Shown here: positions 52,138-59,947 of the stretch, in pieces | Layout of the letters: each line of letters begins with the position of its first letter | Position numbering within the stretch: position 1 is the stretch's first letter | Assembly: GCA_018713325.1 (NCBI GenBank) | Contig: DVFJ01000015.1 | Coordinates: 1-64,000, forward strand | Length of the DNA stretch: 64,000 nt | DNA from: Candidatus Onthenecus intestinigallinarum | GTDB lineage: Bacteria > Bacillota > Clostridia > Christensenellales > Aristaeellaceae | Direction: 5' to 3' | Program-made: the position numbers and the translations under genes | Notes under the pieces: model-generated | Seen by the model: the letters and a program-made list of their open reading frames with translations, nothing else | Database searches by the model: none | Told to the model about the DNA's origin: nothing

Positions 52138-53996
52138 CGAGCGCCCGCCTCCCCCATGTGCTTTTTGCAGGATTCCGCCATGCGCTGCATGCCGCAGCCC
52201 TGGCAGTCCTGGCGGCAGTCGGGCGTCGTCACGCCCTGCAGCGCGCGCTCCCGCTCACGCCACAGATAGCGCTGCGTGACGCCCGCATCGATGAACGCCC
52301 AGGGCAGCAGCTCGTCCCGGCTGCGCTCGCGGCAGGCGTAGAAGTGCGGATCGAGTCCGCAGTCGCCGAACGCGGCGATCCACTCGTCGTACTTGAACTG
52401 ATCGGACCAGCCGTCGAACCGGCAGCCGCGCCGCCAGGCCGCCTCCAGCACGTCCGCCAAGCGGCGGTCGCCGCGGGCGAAGCACGCCTCCATGAACGAG
52501 ACGTGCGGCTCATGCCAGTTGAACTCCACGCCCTTGATGCGCATCTTCTCGCGCAAAAAGCGCTGCTTTTCCTCCAGGCGCTCCAGCGTGTCCTGCGCGT
52601 CCCACTGGAAGGGCGTGAACGCCTTGGGCACGAAGCACGCCGCGCTGCACGTCACGCGCAGGCCGCGGGCGCGCACGCCGCGCGGGATCTGGAAATACTG
52701 CTGGACGACCTTCTGCGCCAGGTCCGCGATGCCGGAAAGGTCGTCCTCCGTCTCGGTGGGCAGGCCCATCATGAAGTAGAGCTTGACGCTGCTCCAGCCG
52801 CCCTCGAACGCGTCGTGGACGGAGGAGATCAGGTCCTCCTCGGTGATGCCCTTGTTGATGACGTCGCGCAGGCGCTGGGTGCCCGCCTCCGGCGCGAACG
52901 TCAGGCTGGTCTTCTTGACGCGCTGCGTCTCCTTGAGCGTCTCCTTGACCTCGCTGTCCAGGCGCAGTGACGGCAGCGAGATGGACACGCGGCGCTCTTC
53001 AAAGCGCTGCATCAGCTCGTGCGCCAGGCGCGGCAGGCACGAGTAATCGCCGGTGGACAGCGACGAGAGCGAGATGTTCTCGTAGCCCGTCGCCTCGAAC
53101 TGGCGCTGCGCCAGGCGCAGCAGCGTCTCAACGCTGCGCTCGCGCACCGGGCGGTAGAGCATGCCCGCCTGGCAGAAGCGGCACCCGCGGGTGCAGCCGC
53201 GCAGCACCTCGAGCATGATGCGGTCGTGCACGATCTCGGTATAGGGCACGATCACGTCCTCGGGATAGGCGGCCGCGTCCAGGTTCTGCACGAGGCACTT
53301 GCGCACGACCGCAGGCGCCGCCGCGTCGATGGGCGCAAACGAGGCGAGCGTGCCGTCGGCATGATAGCTGGCCTCGTACAGCGAGGGCACGTACACGCCC
53401 GGAATGGCCGCCAGGCGGCGCAGGCATTCCTGCCGGCTGACACCCGAGCGCTTGCACTCGCGCACCACGTCGATGGTCTGCCCGGTGCTCTCCTCGCCGT
53501 CGCCGATGACAAACGCGTCGATGAACGCGTGCAGCGGCTCGGGGTTGAACGCGCACGGGCCGCCCGCGAGCACGATGGGATCCTCCCAGGTGCGCCCGGC
53601 GCTGCGCAGCGGGATGCCGGCCAGGTCGAGCAGCTCCAGGATGTTGGTGTAGCTCATCTCATATTGCAGCGTCACGCCGAGCATGTCGAACCGGCGCGCG
53701 GGCGTGCGCGTCTCCAGCGAGAAGAGCGGCACGCCCGTCTGGCGCATCAGGTCGGCCATGTCGACCCACGGCGAATAGACGCGCTCGCACAGCGCGTCCT
53801 CCCGGCGGTTGATCACGTCGTACAGGATCTTGGAACCCAGGTGCGACATGCCGACCTCATACACATCCGGAAACGCAAAGAGGTAGTGAATGTCCACGCT
53901 TTCCCAGGGCTTGACGATGCAGTTCATCTCGCCGCCCGTGTAGCGCGCGGGCTTCTGCACGCGGTCGAGCAGGGCGTCGATCTTTTCCCGTACCAA
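52134..53996 (-). CDS. TIGR03960-family B12-binding-type radical SAM protein
   Basis: 620 residues. The N-terminal part resembles a cobalamin-binding domain (VDIHYLFAFPDVYEVGMSHL), the middle carries CTRGCRFC, the radical SAM cluster motif, and the C-terminus has clustered cysteines CRQDCQGCGM, a possible second metal site. It is first in a nine-gene operon. The reaction is unknown; neighbours acting on RNA suggest an RNA or ribosome modification. Confidence 0.9.
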   Translation of the reverse strand: MVREKIDALLDRVQKPARYTGGEMNCIVKPWESVDIHYLFAFPDVYEVGMSHLGSKILYDVINRREDALCERVYSPWVDMADLMRQTGVPLFSLETRTPARRFDMLGVTLQYEMSYTNILELLDLAGIPLRSAGRTWEDPIVLAGGPCAFNPEPLHAFIDAFVIGDGEESTGQTIDVVRECKRSGVSRQECLRRLAAIPGVYVPSLYEASYHADGTLASFAPIDAAAPAVVRKCLVQNLDAAAYPEDVIVPYTEIVHDRIMLEVLRGCTRGCRFCQAGMLYRPVRERSVETLLRLAQRQFEATGYENISLSSLSTGDYSCLPRLAHELMQRFEERRVSISLPSLRLDSEVKETLKETQRVKKTSLTFAPEAGTQRLRDVINKGITEEDLISSVHDAFEGGWSSVKLYFMMGLPTETEDDLSGIADLAQKVVQQYFQIPRGVRARGLRVTCSAACFVPKAFTPFQWDAQDTLERLEEKQRFLREKMRIKGVEFNWHEPHVSFMEACFARGDRRLADVLEAAWRRGCRFDGWSDQFKYDEWIAAFGDCGLDPHFYACRERSRDELLPWAFIDAGVTQRYLWRERERALQGVTTPDCRQDCQGCGMQRMAESCKKHMGEAGAR

Positions 53997-54041
53997 AGGG
54001 CGTCCTCCATTCCGGCGCGTCAGGCGCGCTCGATCGTCTTT

Positions 54042-54707
54042 ATGGACTACCCTTTATTGTATCGCGTCTTGCGCCCGCGGTCAAGCCACATTCGCCCGGC
54101 ATTTTCTGCGCGCGCCAACGAGCCGTGGGGCGAGGGCGCGCCCGCGCCGCTCCTGCTGGTGGGCAGGACGCTGCGGGGCGAGACGGTCTGGCGGTTCGGG
54201 ATGCAGGCGGAGCCCGGCTTCGCCGGCCGGGCGCAGGCGCTCCTGTCCAGCGGCGCCTGGGATCCTGACGCCGTGCCGGATGCGCTCGGCCTGCGCCGCT
54301 GCGTGCACGAGGTATGCCTGTACCATTCGGGCGGCGCGCCGTCGCCTGCGGGCTGCCGGCTGCTGACGCCGCGCGACGCGGCCCTGCTGGCAGAGACCTT
54401 TCCCGAGGAGGTGGAGGAGCTGCCGGCCGCCACGCCCTTCGTCGGCCGCCTGCTGGACGGGCGCATCGTCTGCGTCTGCCGCAGCGTGCGCAAGGGCCGC
54501 GCCTACGAGGCGGGCATTGAGACGCTGGCGTCCTGCCGCCGTCAGGGGCATGCGCTCTGCGCGCTGAGCGCCTGGACGGCCGAGGTTTTGCGCCTTGGCG
54601 TCGTGCCCCTGTACGCCGCGCATGCGGACAACGCGCCGTCCCTCTCGCTGGCCAAGAAAGCCGGGTACCTCCCCTATGCGCACACGTTCGAATACTTCTG
54701 CGACTGA
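54042..54707 (+). CDS. GNAT family N-acetyltransferase
   Basis: 221 residues as drawn. The C-terminal half has the acetyl-CoA site EAGIETLASCRRQGHA and NAPSLSLAKKAGY. The N-terminal half is weakly conserved-looking. The start is uncertain: ATG 54042 has no ribosome site and its first codons lie over the minus-strand promoter of the radical SAM operon, so a downstream start is possible. Substrate unknown. It ends at a strong terminator shared with spoIVA. Confidence 0.75.
   Translation: MDYPLLYRVLRPRSSHIRPAFSARANEPWGEGAPAPLLLVGRTLRGETVWRFGMQAEPGFAGRAQALLSSGAWDPDAVPDALGLRRCVHEVCLYHSGGAPSPAGCRLLTPRDAALLAETFPEEVEELPAATPFVGRLLDGRIVCVCRSVRKGRAYEAGIETLASCRRQGHALCALSAWTAEVLRLGVVPLYAAHADNAPSLSLAKKAGYLPYAHTFEYFCD
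54056..54084 (-). promoter_or_regulatory. Promoter of the radical SAM-rng-miaB-mutSL-miaA operon
   Basis: On the minus strand TTGACC (54084-54079) and TACAAT (54061-54056) are separated by exactly 17 bp, about 60 bp before the first gene. Confidence 0.8.
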
Positions 54708-54711
54708 CGGC

Positions 54712-54760
54712 AAAAGGCGATGCGCCGTCCCCACACGGGGCGCGCATCGCCTTTTTTCTT
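54712..54760. terminator. Bidirectional terminator between the GNAT gene and spoIVA
   Basis: GGCGATGCGC (54716-54725) pairs with GCGCATCGCC (54742-54751), with an inner CCCC/GGGG stem. TTTTTTC follows on plus and TTTT on minus. Confidence 0.9.
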
Positions 54761-54772
54761 TTGGGGCGCGGC

Positions 54773-56251
54773 TCACAGCAGGATGCAGATCATGCCGCCG
54801 TTGCCCTCGTTGATGATGCGGCTGAGCGTCTGGCGCACCTTCTCCTGCACGTCCGGCGGCATGCGCATCAGCTTGGTGGACAGGCCCTCGCGCATCAGGT
54901 CGTCCAGCGACTTGCCGAACAGGTTGGTCGACCAGATCTTGGCCGGGTCCTGCTCGAAGCCCTCCAGCAGGTACTGTACGAGCTCCTCGGACTGCTGCTC
55001 CGTGCCCACGACGGGCGAGACCTCGGTCTCGATGTCCACGCGGATCATGTGTAGCGACGGCGCGCTGGCCTTGAGCCGCACGCCGAAGTGGTTGCCCTGG
55101 CGCACGATCTCCGGATCGCTGAGGCGAAGCTCCTCCATGCCCGGCGCGACCAGGCCGTAGCCCGTCTCGCGCACGGAGGAGAGCGCCTGCGCGACGTGGT
55201 CGTACTCGCGCTTGGCCTCGACCAGCTCCTTCATCAGGCGCAGCAGGTGCGCGTCGCTTCGGATCTGCGTGCCGCAGTGCTCGCCGAGAATGCGGTTGAA
55301 CAGCCCCTCCCGCAGCGGCAGGTCGTAGCCGACCTCGCCGCGCCCCAGGTCCGCGCCGCTGCGGACCGCGGGCAGCGCATAGGGCGAATCGTCAAACGCC
55401 CGCGCGATCTCCCCGCTCTCCCGCACGCGCATGCCGGGCCGGGCCGCCTCGCGCACGCGGCCGACGAGCTCCTGCAAAAGCCAGTGCTGATCGTCCAGCG
55501 CCAGCGCCCAGGCGGGCAGGCCCACGCGCACCTCGCGCAGCGGGAACTCCTGCAGTACCTGCATGAGCACGTCCTGGATATCGTCCACGTCCATCTCGCG
55601 CACGTTTTTGAGCAGCACCGGCACGCCGTACTGCTCCTGCAGCGACGTGCGCAGCGCGCGCGCGCCGGCATCCTGCGGGTCGGCGACGTTCAAAACGACG
55701 ACAAACGGCTTTTCCAGCCCCTTGAGCTCGCGCACGACGCGCTCCTCCGCCTCGACGTATGCGCTGCGCGGAATGTCCGTAAAGCTGCCGTCCGTCGTCA
55801 CCACCAGGCCGATGGTGCTATGCTCGGCGATGACCTTGCGCGTGCCGATCTCGGCCGCCTCCTCAAAGGGCATGTCGCGCTCGCTCCACGGCGTCTTGAC
55901 CATGCGCGGCGCCTCGTCCTCCTGCGTGCCCATTGCGCCGGGCACGAGATAGCCCACACAGTCGACCAGGCGCACGTTCGCGGCCGCATCGGGCGCAAAT
56001 TGCACGCTGACCGCCTCGCCCGGCACGAACTTGGGCTGCGTGGTCATGATCGTGCGCCCGGAGCCGCTCTGCGGCAGCTCATCGCGCACGCGCTCGCGCT
56101 TGCGCGCGTTGTCGATGCGGTCCATCACCAGCTGCTCCATGAACCGCGTGATCAGCGTGGACTTGCCCGTGCGCACCGGCCCGACGACGCCGATGTAGAT
56201 GTCGCTGTCCGTGCGGCTGGCGATATCCCGGTACAGGTTCGTCTGCTCCAT
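54773..56251 (-). CDS. spoIVA: Stage IV sporulation protein A
   Basis: ATPase that polymerises on the forespore surface to form the coat basement layer. The start is ATG 56251 after GGGAGGG, giving 492 residues, exactly the Bacillus length. Walker A GPVRTGKST is at residues 24-32, and the C-terminus ends EGNGGMICILL, like the membrane-targeting end of SpoIVA. A long in-frame extension upstream overlaps htrA and is not coding. A sigma-E-like -10 lies upstream. Confidence 0.97.
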   Translation of the reverse strand: MEQTNLYRDIASRTDSDIYIGVVGPVRTGKSTLITRFMEQLVMDRIDNARKRERVRDELPQSGSGRTIMTTQPKFVPGEAVSVQFAPDAAANVRLVDCVGYLVPGAMGTQEDEAPRMVKTPWSERDMPFEEAAEIGTRKVIAEHSTIGLVVTTDGSFTDIPRSAYVEAEERVVRELKGLEKPFVVVLNVADPQDAGARALRTSLQEQYGVPVLLKNVREMDVDDIQDVLMQVLQEFPLREVRVGLPAWALALDDQHWLLQELVGRVREAARPGMRVRESGEIARAFDDSPYALPAVRSGADLGRGEVGYDLPLREGLFNRILGEHCGTQIRSDAHLLRLMKELVEAKREYDHVAQALSSVRETGYGLVAPGMEELRLSDPEIVRQGNHFGVRLKASAPSLHMIRVDIETEVSPVVGTEQQSEELVQYLLEGFEQDPAKIWSTNLFGKSLDDLMREGLSTKLMRMPPDVQEKVRQTLSRIINEGNGGMICILL

Positions 56252-56278
56252 GCTTGCATCCCTCCCACATGTCACAGG

Positions 56279-56286
56279 ATGGTATG
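56279..56286 (-). promoter_or_regulatory. Candidate sigma-E -10 element of spoIVA
   Basis: CATACCAT on the minus strand, about 28 bp before the spoIVA start, matches CATACANT at seven of eight positions (C for A at the sixth). The -35 region is weak. The same type of element precedes spoIIIAA. Confidence 0.4.
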
Positions 56287-56331
56287 CAGCCCGTCCGCGC
56301 GGTAGTACCGGTCTTTGGGACTGACGCGGCA

Positions 56332-56372
56332 GCGGCCCCGTCCGCCGGAGATCCTCTGGCAGGCGGGGCCGC
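56332..56372 (-). terminator. Hairpin between htrA-like gene and spoIVA
   Basis: GCGGCCCCG (56332-56340) pairs with CGGGGCCGC (56364-56372), with more pairing inside. There is no T run, so it may be a weak terminator or an RNA-stabilising structure. Confidence 0.4.
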
Positions 56373-56376
56373 CCTC

Positions 56377-57510
56377 TCATGCCTGCGCCGCGTCCTGGGC
56401 CGTGAGCGTGACATCGATCTGGATCGTCTCGCCCAGCGGGATGGGGTCGTTGACCGTCAGCTCCGGCAGGTCCGGCACGCGGTAGATCGTGAGCGTCACC
56501 ACGTCGCCGATGGAGCGGGTGTTGATGGCGTTGGTCAGGTCCGTGTGCTGGCGCACGCGCTCGCCGTCGATGGCCAGCACGATGTCGCCCGCGCGCACGC
56601 CTGCGCGTTCGGCCGCGCCGCCCGTCTGCACGGCGCTGACGTACACGCCCGCCGGCAGCGCGCCGGCCTCGGGCTCCTCGGTGCCGCGGATGGTGGAGAC
56701 GGTGACGCCCAGCTTGGGCCGCGTCACCTGGCCGAAGCGGATGAGGCTCTCCACGATGGGGCGCACGACGTCGATGGGGATCGCCATGCCGATGCCCTCG
56801 ATGCTCGCGCCAAAGCCCACCGAGCTGAACTTCATCGACGGGATGCCGATGAGCTCGCCCTTCGTGTTGAACATGCCCCCGCCGCTGTTGCCGGAATTGA
56901 TCGCCGCGTCCGTCTGGATCATCTTGACGATGGAGTTTTCGATCTCGCGGTTCAGGCCGCTGACGACGCCCACGGTGACGGTGTCGGCGAACTGTTGGCC
57001 CAGCGGGTTGCCCACGACGATCGCCCAATCCCCCACGCGCACGGACGCCGGGTCGGCCATGGTGACCGCGGGCAGGCTGCCCTCCGTCGCCTGCAGGACG
57101 GCCAGATCCGTCAGCTCGTCATAGCCGACGAGCTTGGCGTCGATCAGCTCGCCCTGCCAGATCAGCTGGATCTCCTGCGCGTTCTGGATGACGTGGTAGT
57201 TGGTGACGACGTGCCCCTGCGTGGTGATGACCACGCCCGAGCCGGACGCCTGCTCGACGGACTCCGTGCGCCCGGTGTACAGGCTGAACGCGTGCGTCTT
57301 GTTGCTGACCCCGACCACGCAGGGCATGACGACCTCCACAACGTCGGCAAAGGGGCTGTCCGTCCCCTCCAGCACGCGCACGTACTCGCCCTCGGCGTAG
57401 GCGCGCACGCCGGGCGCGCCGTTCGCGCCGATCCCCGTCAGCACGGCGGCCGAGGCGATCATCGTGACCGCCGCGGCGCACGCCAGGTATCCCATCCAAT
57501 GCCGCTTCAA
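56377..57510 (-). CDS. HtrA/DegP-like trypsin-family serine protease with PDZ domain
   Basis: Membrane-anchored extracytoplasmic protease of 377 residues. A signal anchor is at about residues 6-30. The triad is H106 (TNYHVI), D135 (ELTDLAVL) and S209 (NSGNSGGGMF). The PDZ domain (GVYVSAVQTGGAAERAGVRAGD) is near 275-345. The chosen start is TTG 57510, seven bases after GGGAGG; an open frame upstream lacks a ribosome site. It lies between mutS2 and spoIVA; involvement in spore formation is possible but only positional. Confidence 0.92.
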   Translation of the reverse strand: MKRHWMGYLACAAAVTMIASAAVLTGIGANGAPGVRAYAEGEYVRVLEGTDSPFADVVEVVMPCVVGVSNKTHAFSLYTGRTESVEQASGSGVVITTQGHVVTNYHVIQNAQEIQLIWQGELIDAKLVGYDELTDLAVLQATEGSLPAVTMADPASVRVGDWAIVVGNPLGQQFADTVTVGVVSGLNREIENSIVKMIQTDAAINSGNSGGGMFNTKGELIGIPSMKFSSVGFGASIEGIGMAIPIDVVRPIVESLIRFGQVTRPKLGVTVSTIRGTEEPEAGALPAGVYVSAVQTGGAAERAGVRAGDIVLAIDGERVRQHTDLTNAINTRSIGDVVTLTIYRVPDLPELTVNDPIPLGETIQIDVTLTAQDAAQA

Positions 57511-57568
57511 AGCCGCACCTCCCTCTTCACGTCCCGTAGTGTGCGCAGGCGCGCGCCCGATTATCACA

Positions 57569-59932
57569 TCACTTGAGCGTGACGACCGTGACGCCGGTCT
57601 CGCCCTCGCCATACACGCCCAGCCGGAAGCTCTTGACGCGCGGGTTGCGCCGCAGCGCCTCCTGCACGCCCGCGCGCAGCACGCCCGTGCCCTTGCCGTG
57701 GATGATGCTGACCTCGCCCAGGCCCGAGAGCATCGCGTCGTCCAGGAACTTGTCGACCTCGGGCAGCGCCTCGTCGACCGCCATGCCGCGGATGTCCAGC
57801 TCCTGGCGCACGGCGCGCGTGGCGATGTTCACATTGGAGCGCACGCCGCCCTTCTTCTGCGGCGCGGACTTCTCCTCCGGGGCGGCCTGAAGCTGCGTCA
57901 GGTGCACCTTGAGCTTCATGACGCCCGCCTGCAGCTGCACCTCGCCGCGCGCATCCGGCGCGGCGAGCACGGTCGCCTCCGTGCCCAGGTGCACGATGCG
58001 CACGCGGTCGCCGGGCTTGAGGTGCTTGGGCGGCGGGCTCACGCGGTCCACGGGCTTCGCGAGCGCGTCGCTGACGGCGTCCAGGCTCTCGTTGAGCCTG
58101 CCCTTGAGGCGCTGGATCTCGTGCTCGGGCGTCGCGGCGCCCGCCTTTTTCATGCGGCGCAGCTCTGCGATGAGCGTTTCGGACTCCCGGCGCGCATCCT
58201 CCAGGATGCGGCGCGCCTGTTCCTTGGCCTTGCGGATGGCCTCGTCGCGCTGGCGCTCCAGCTTTTCCCGCTCCTGCTCGGCTTGATTGCGGATGGCGAC
58301 CATCTCCGCGCGCGCCTCCTCGGCGATCTGCCGCTCGCGCTCCGCGACCTGGCGGTGGTATTCCGCGTTGGCGATGACGTCCTCAAAGCGCACCTGTTCG
58401 CCGCTGAGCAGCTGTTTGGCGTCGTCGATGATGCCTTCGCTCAGCCCCAGCTTGCGCGAGATGTCAAACGCGTTGGACTTGCCCGGGATGCCGATGGACA
58501 GGCGGTATGTCGGGCGCAGCGTCGCCACGTCGAACTCGACCGACGCGTTTTCCACGCCCGGCGTCGTCATGGCGTACTCCTTGAGCTCGCTGTAGTGCGT
58601 CGTGGCCAGCGTGCGCACGCCCATCTTCAGCAGGCGCGAGAGGATCGCCTGCGCCAGCGCCGCGCCCTCCGTCGGGTCCGTGCCCGCGCCCAGCTCGTCA
58701 AAGAGCACCAGCGAATGCGGCGTGACGTTTGACAGGATGCCGACGATGTTCTTCATGTGGCCGGAAAACGTGGAGAGCGACTGCTCGATGGACTGTTCGT
58801 CGCCGATGTCGGCGAACACGTCGTCAAAGACGGCCACTTCGGTGCCGAGCTCCGCCGGCACGTGCAGGCCCGCCTGCGCCATCAGGCAAAACAGGCCCAC
58901 GGTCTTGAGCGTGACGGTCTTGCCGCCGGTGTTGGGGCCGGTGATGACCAGCGTCGTGAACCCCCGCCCCAGCCAGATGTCGCTGGGCACGACCTTCTCC
59001 GGATCGATCAGCGGATGCCGGCCGCGCACGATGCGCACGTAGCCCTCCTCGTTGATCCTGGGCGCGCTGCCGTACATCTGCCGGGACAGCGCGGCCTTGG
59101 CGAACGCGAAGTCCAGCCGGGCGAGCACGTCCAGGTTGTTCTGCAGCGCCTCGGCCTCGGGCGCAATGCGCGCCGAGAGCGATTGCAGGATGCGCTCGAT
59201 CTCCGCCTTCTCCTTGGCCTGCCACTGCTTGAGGTCGTTGCCGATCTCCAGCACGGCCATGGGCTCCACAAACACCGTCGCGCCCGTGGCGGACTGGTCG
59301 TGCACCAGGCCCGGCACGCTCTGGCGGTACTCCTGCTTGACCGGCAGCACGTACCGGTCGCCGCGCATGGTGATGATCGGCTCCTGCAAGAACTTCTGAT
59401 AGGCGCTGCTGTGGATCATCGCGTTGAGCTTTTCGCGCACGCGTTCGTTGCACTGGCGGATGTGCCTGCGGATGGAAAACAGCTCCGGGCTCGCATGGTC
59501 GGAGATCTCCTCCTCGCTGAGGATGGCGTTCGTGATCTCCTGTTCGAGCGCACGGAACGTCGACAGGCGCGAGGCCGCCGCGCGCAGGTTGGGCGTGTTC
59601 TCCCGGTCGGTGACGATGGCGTCCCGCGCGGCGCGCGCGGCGCGCATGCAGGCGGCCACGTCCAGCAGCGAGCGCGGGGAGAGCATGCCGCCGAGCTGGG
59701 CGAGCTTGAGCGCCTGACGGATGTCCGGGAAGGGCACGATCGGCTGCTCGCCCAGATAGGACAGCAGCACGTGCGCCTCCTCGGTCTCCTCCTGCGCATA
59801 GCGGATTTCGGACAGGTTCGCGCTGGGCGCGAGCGCCCCGGCGAGCTCCCGCCCCATATCGGACACGACCAGCTCGCACAGCCGGTCGCGTATCTTGGTA
59901 AACTCCAGCACGCGAAGCGAGCGTTCTGTCAT
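57569..59932 (-). CDS. mutS2: Endonuclease MutS2
   Basis: MutS-family ATPase without the mismatch-recognition domain; known roles are suppression of recombination and rescue of collided ribosomes. Walker A is ITGPNTGGKTVTLKT. A long coiled-coil region (residues about 520-620) precedes the C-terminal Smr nuclease domain with LDIRGM and HGKGTG. Length is 787 residues. It follows the U32 peptidase gene after 15 bp. Confidence 0.96.
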   Translation of the reverse strand: MTERSLRVLEFTKIRDRLCELVVSDMGRELAGALAPSANLSEIRYAQEETEEAHVLLSYLGEQPIVPFPDIRQALKLAQLGGMLSPRSLLDVAACMRAARAARDAIVTDRENTPNLRAAASRLSTFRALEQEITNAILSEEEISDHASPELFSIRRHIRQCNERVREKLNAMIHSSAYQKFLQEPIITMRGDRYVLPVKQEYRQSVPGLVHDQSATGATVFVEPMAVLEIGNDLKQWQAKEKAEIERILQSLSARIAPEAEALQNNLDVLARLDFAFAKAALSRQMYGSAPRINEEGYVRIVRGRHPLIDPEKVVPSDIWLGRGFTTLVITGPNTGGKTVTLKTVGLFCLMAQAGLHVPAELGTEVAVFDDVFADIGDEQSIEQSLSTFSGHMKNIVGILSNVTPHSLVLFDELGAGTDPTEGAALAQAILSRLLKMGVRTLATTHYSELKEYAMTTPGVENASVEFDVATLRPTYRLSIGIPGKSNAFDISRKLGLSEGIIDDAKQLLSGEQVRFEDVIANAEYHRQVAERERQIAEEARAEMVAIRNQAEQEREKLERQRDEAIRKAKEQARRILEDARRESETLIAELRRMKKAGAATPEHEIQRLKGRLNESLDAVSDALAKPVDRVSPPPKHLKPGDRVRIVHLGTEATVLAAPDARGEVQLQAGVMKLKVHLTQLQAAPEEKSAPQKKGGVRSNVNIATRAVRQELDIRGMAVDEALPEVDKFLDDAMLSGLGEVSIIHGKGTGVLRAGVQEALRRNPRVKSFRLGVYGEGETGVTVVTLK

Positions 59933-59947
59933 GAGGATCCCCCTTCG

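Noticed and set aside
56252-57028. N-terminal extension of spoIVA to 751 codons
   Set aside because: The extra part is Arg/His-rich and overlaps htrA in another frame. Starting at 56251 gives the standard 492-residue SpoIVA with a ribosome site.
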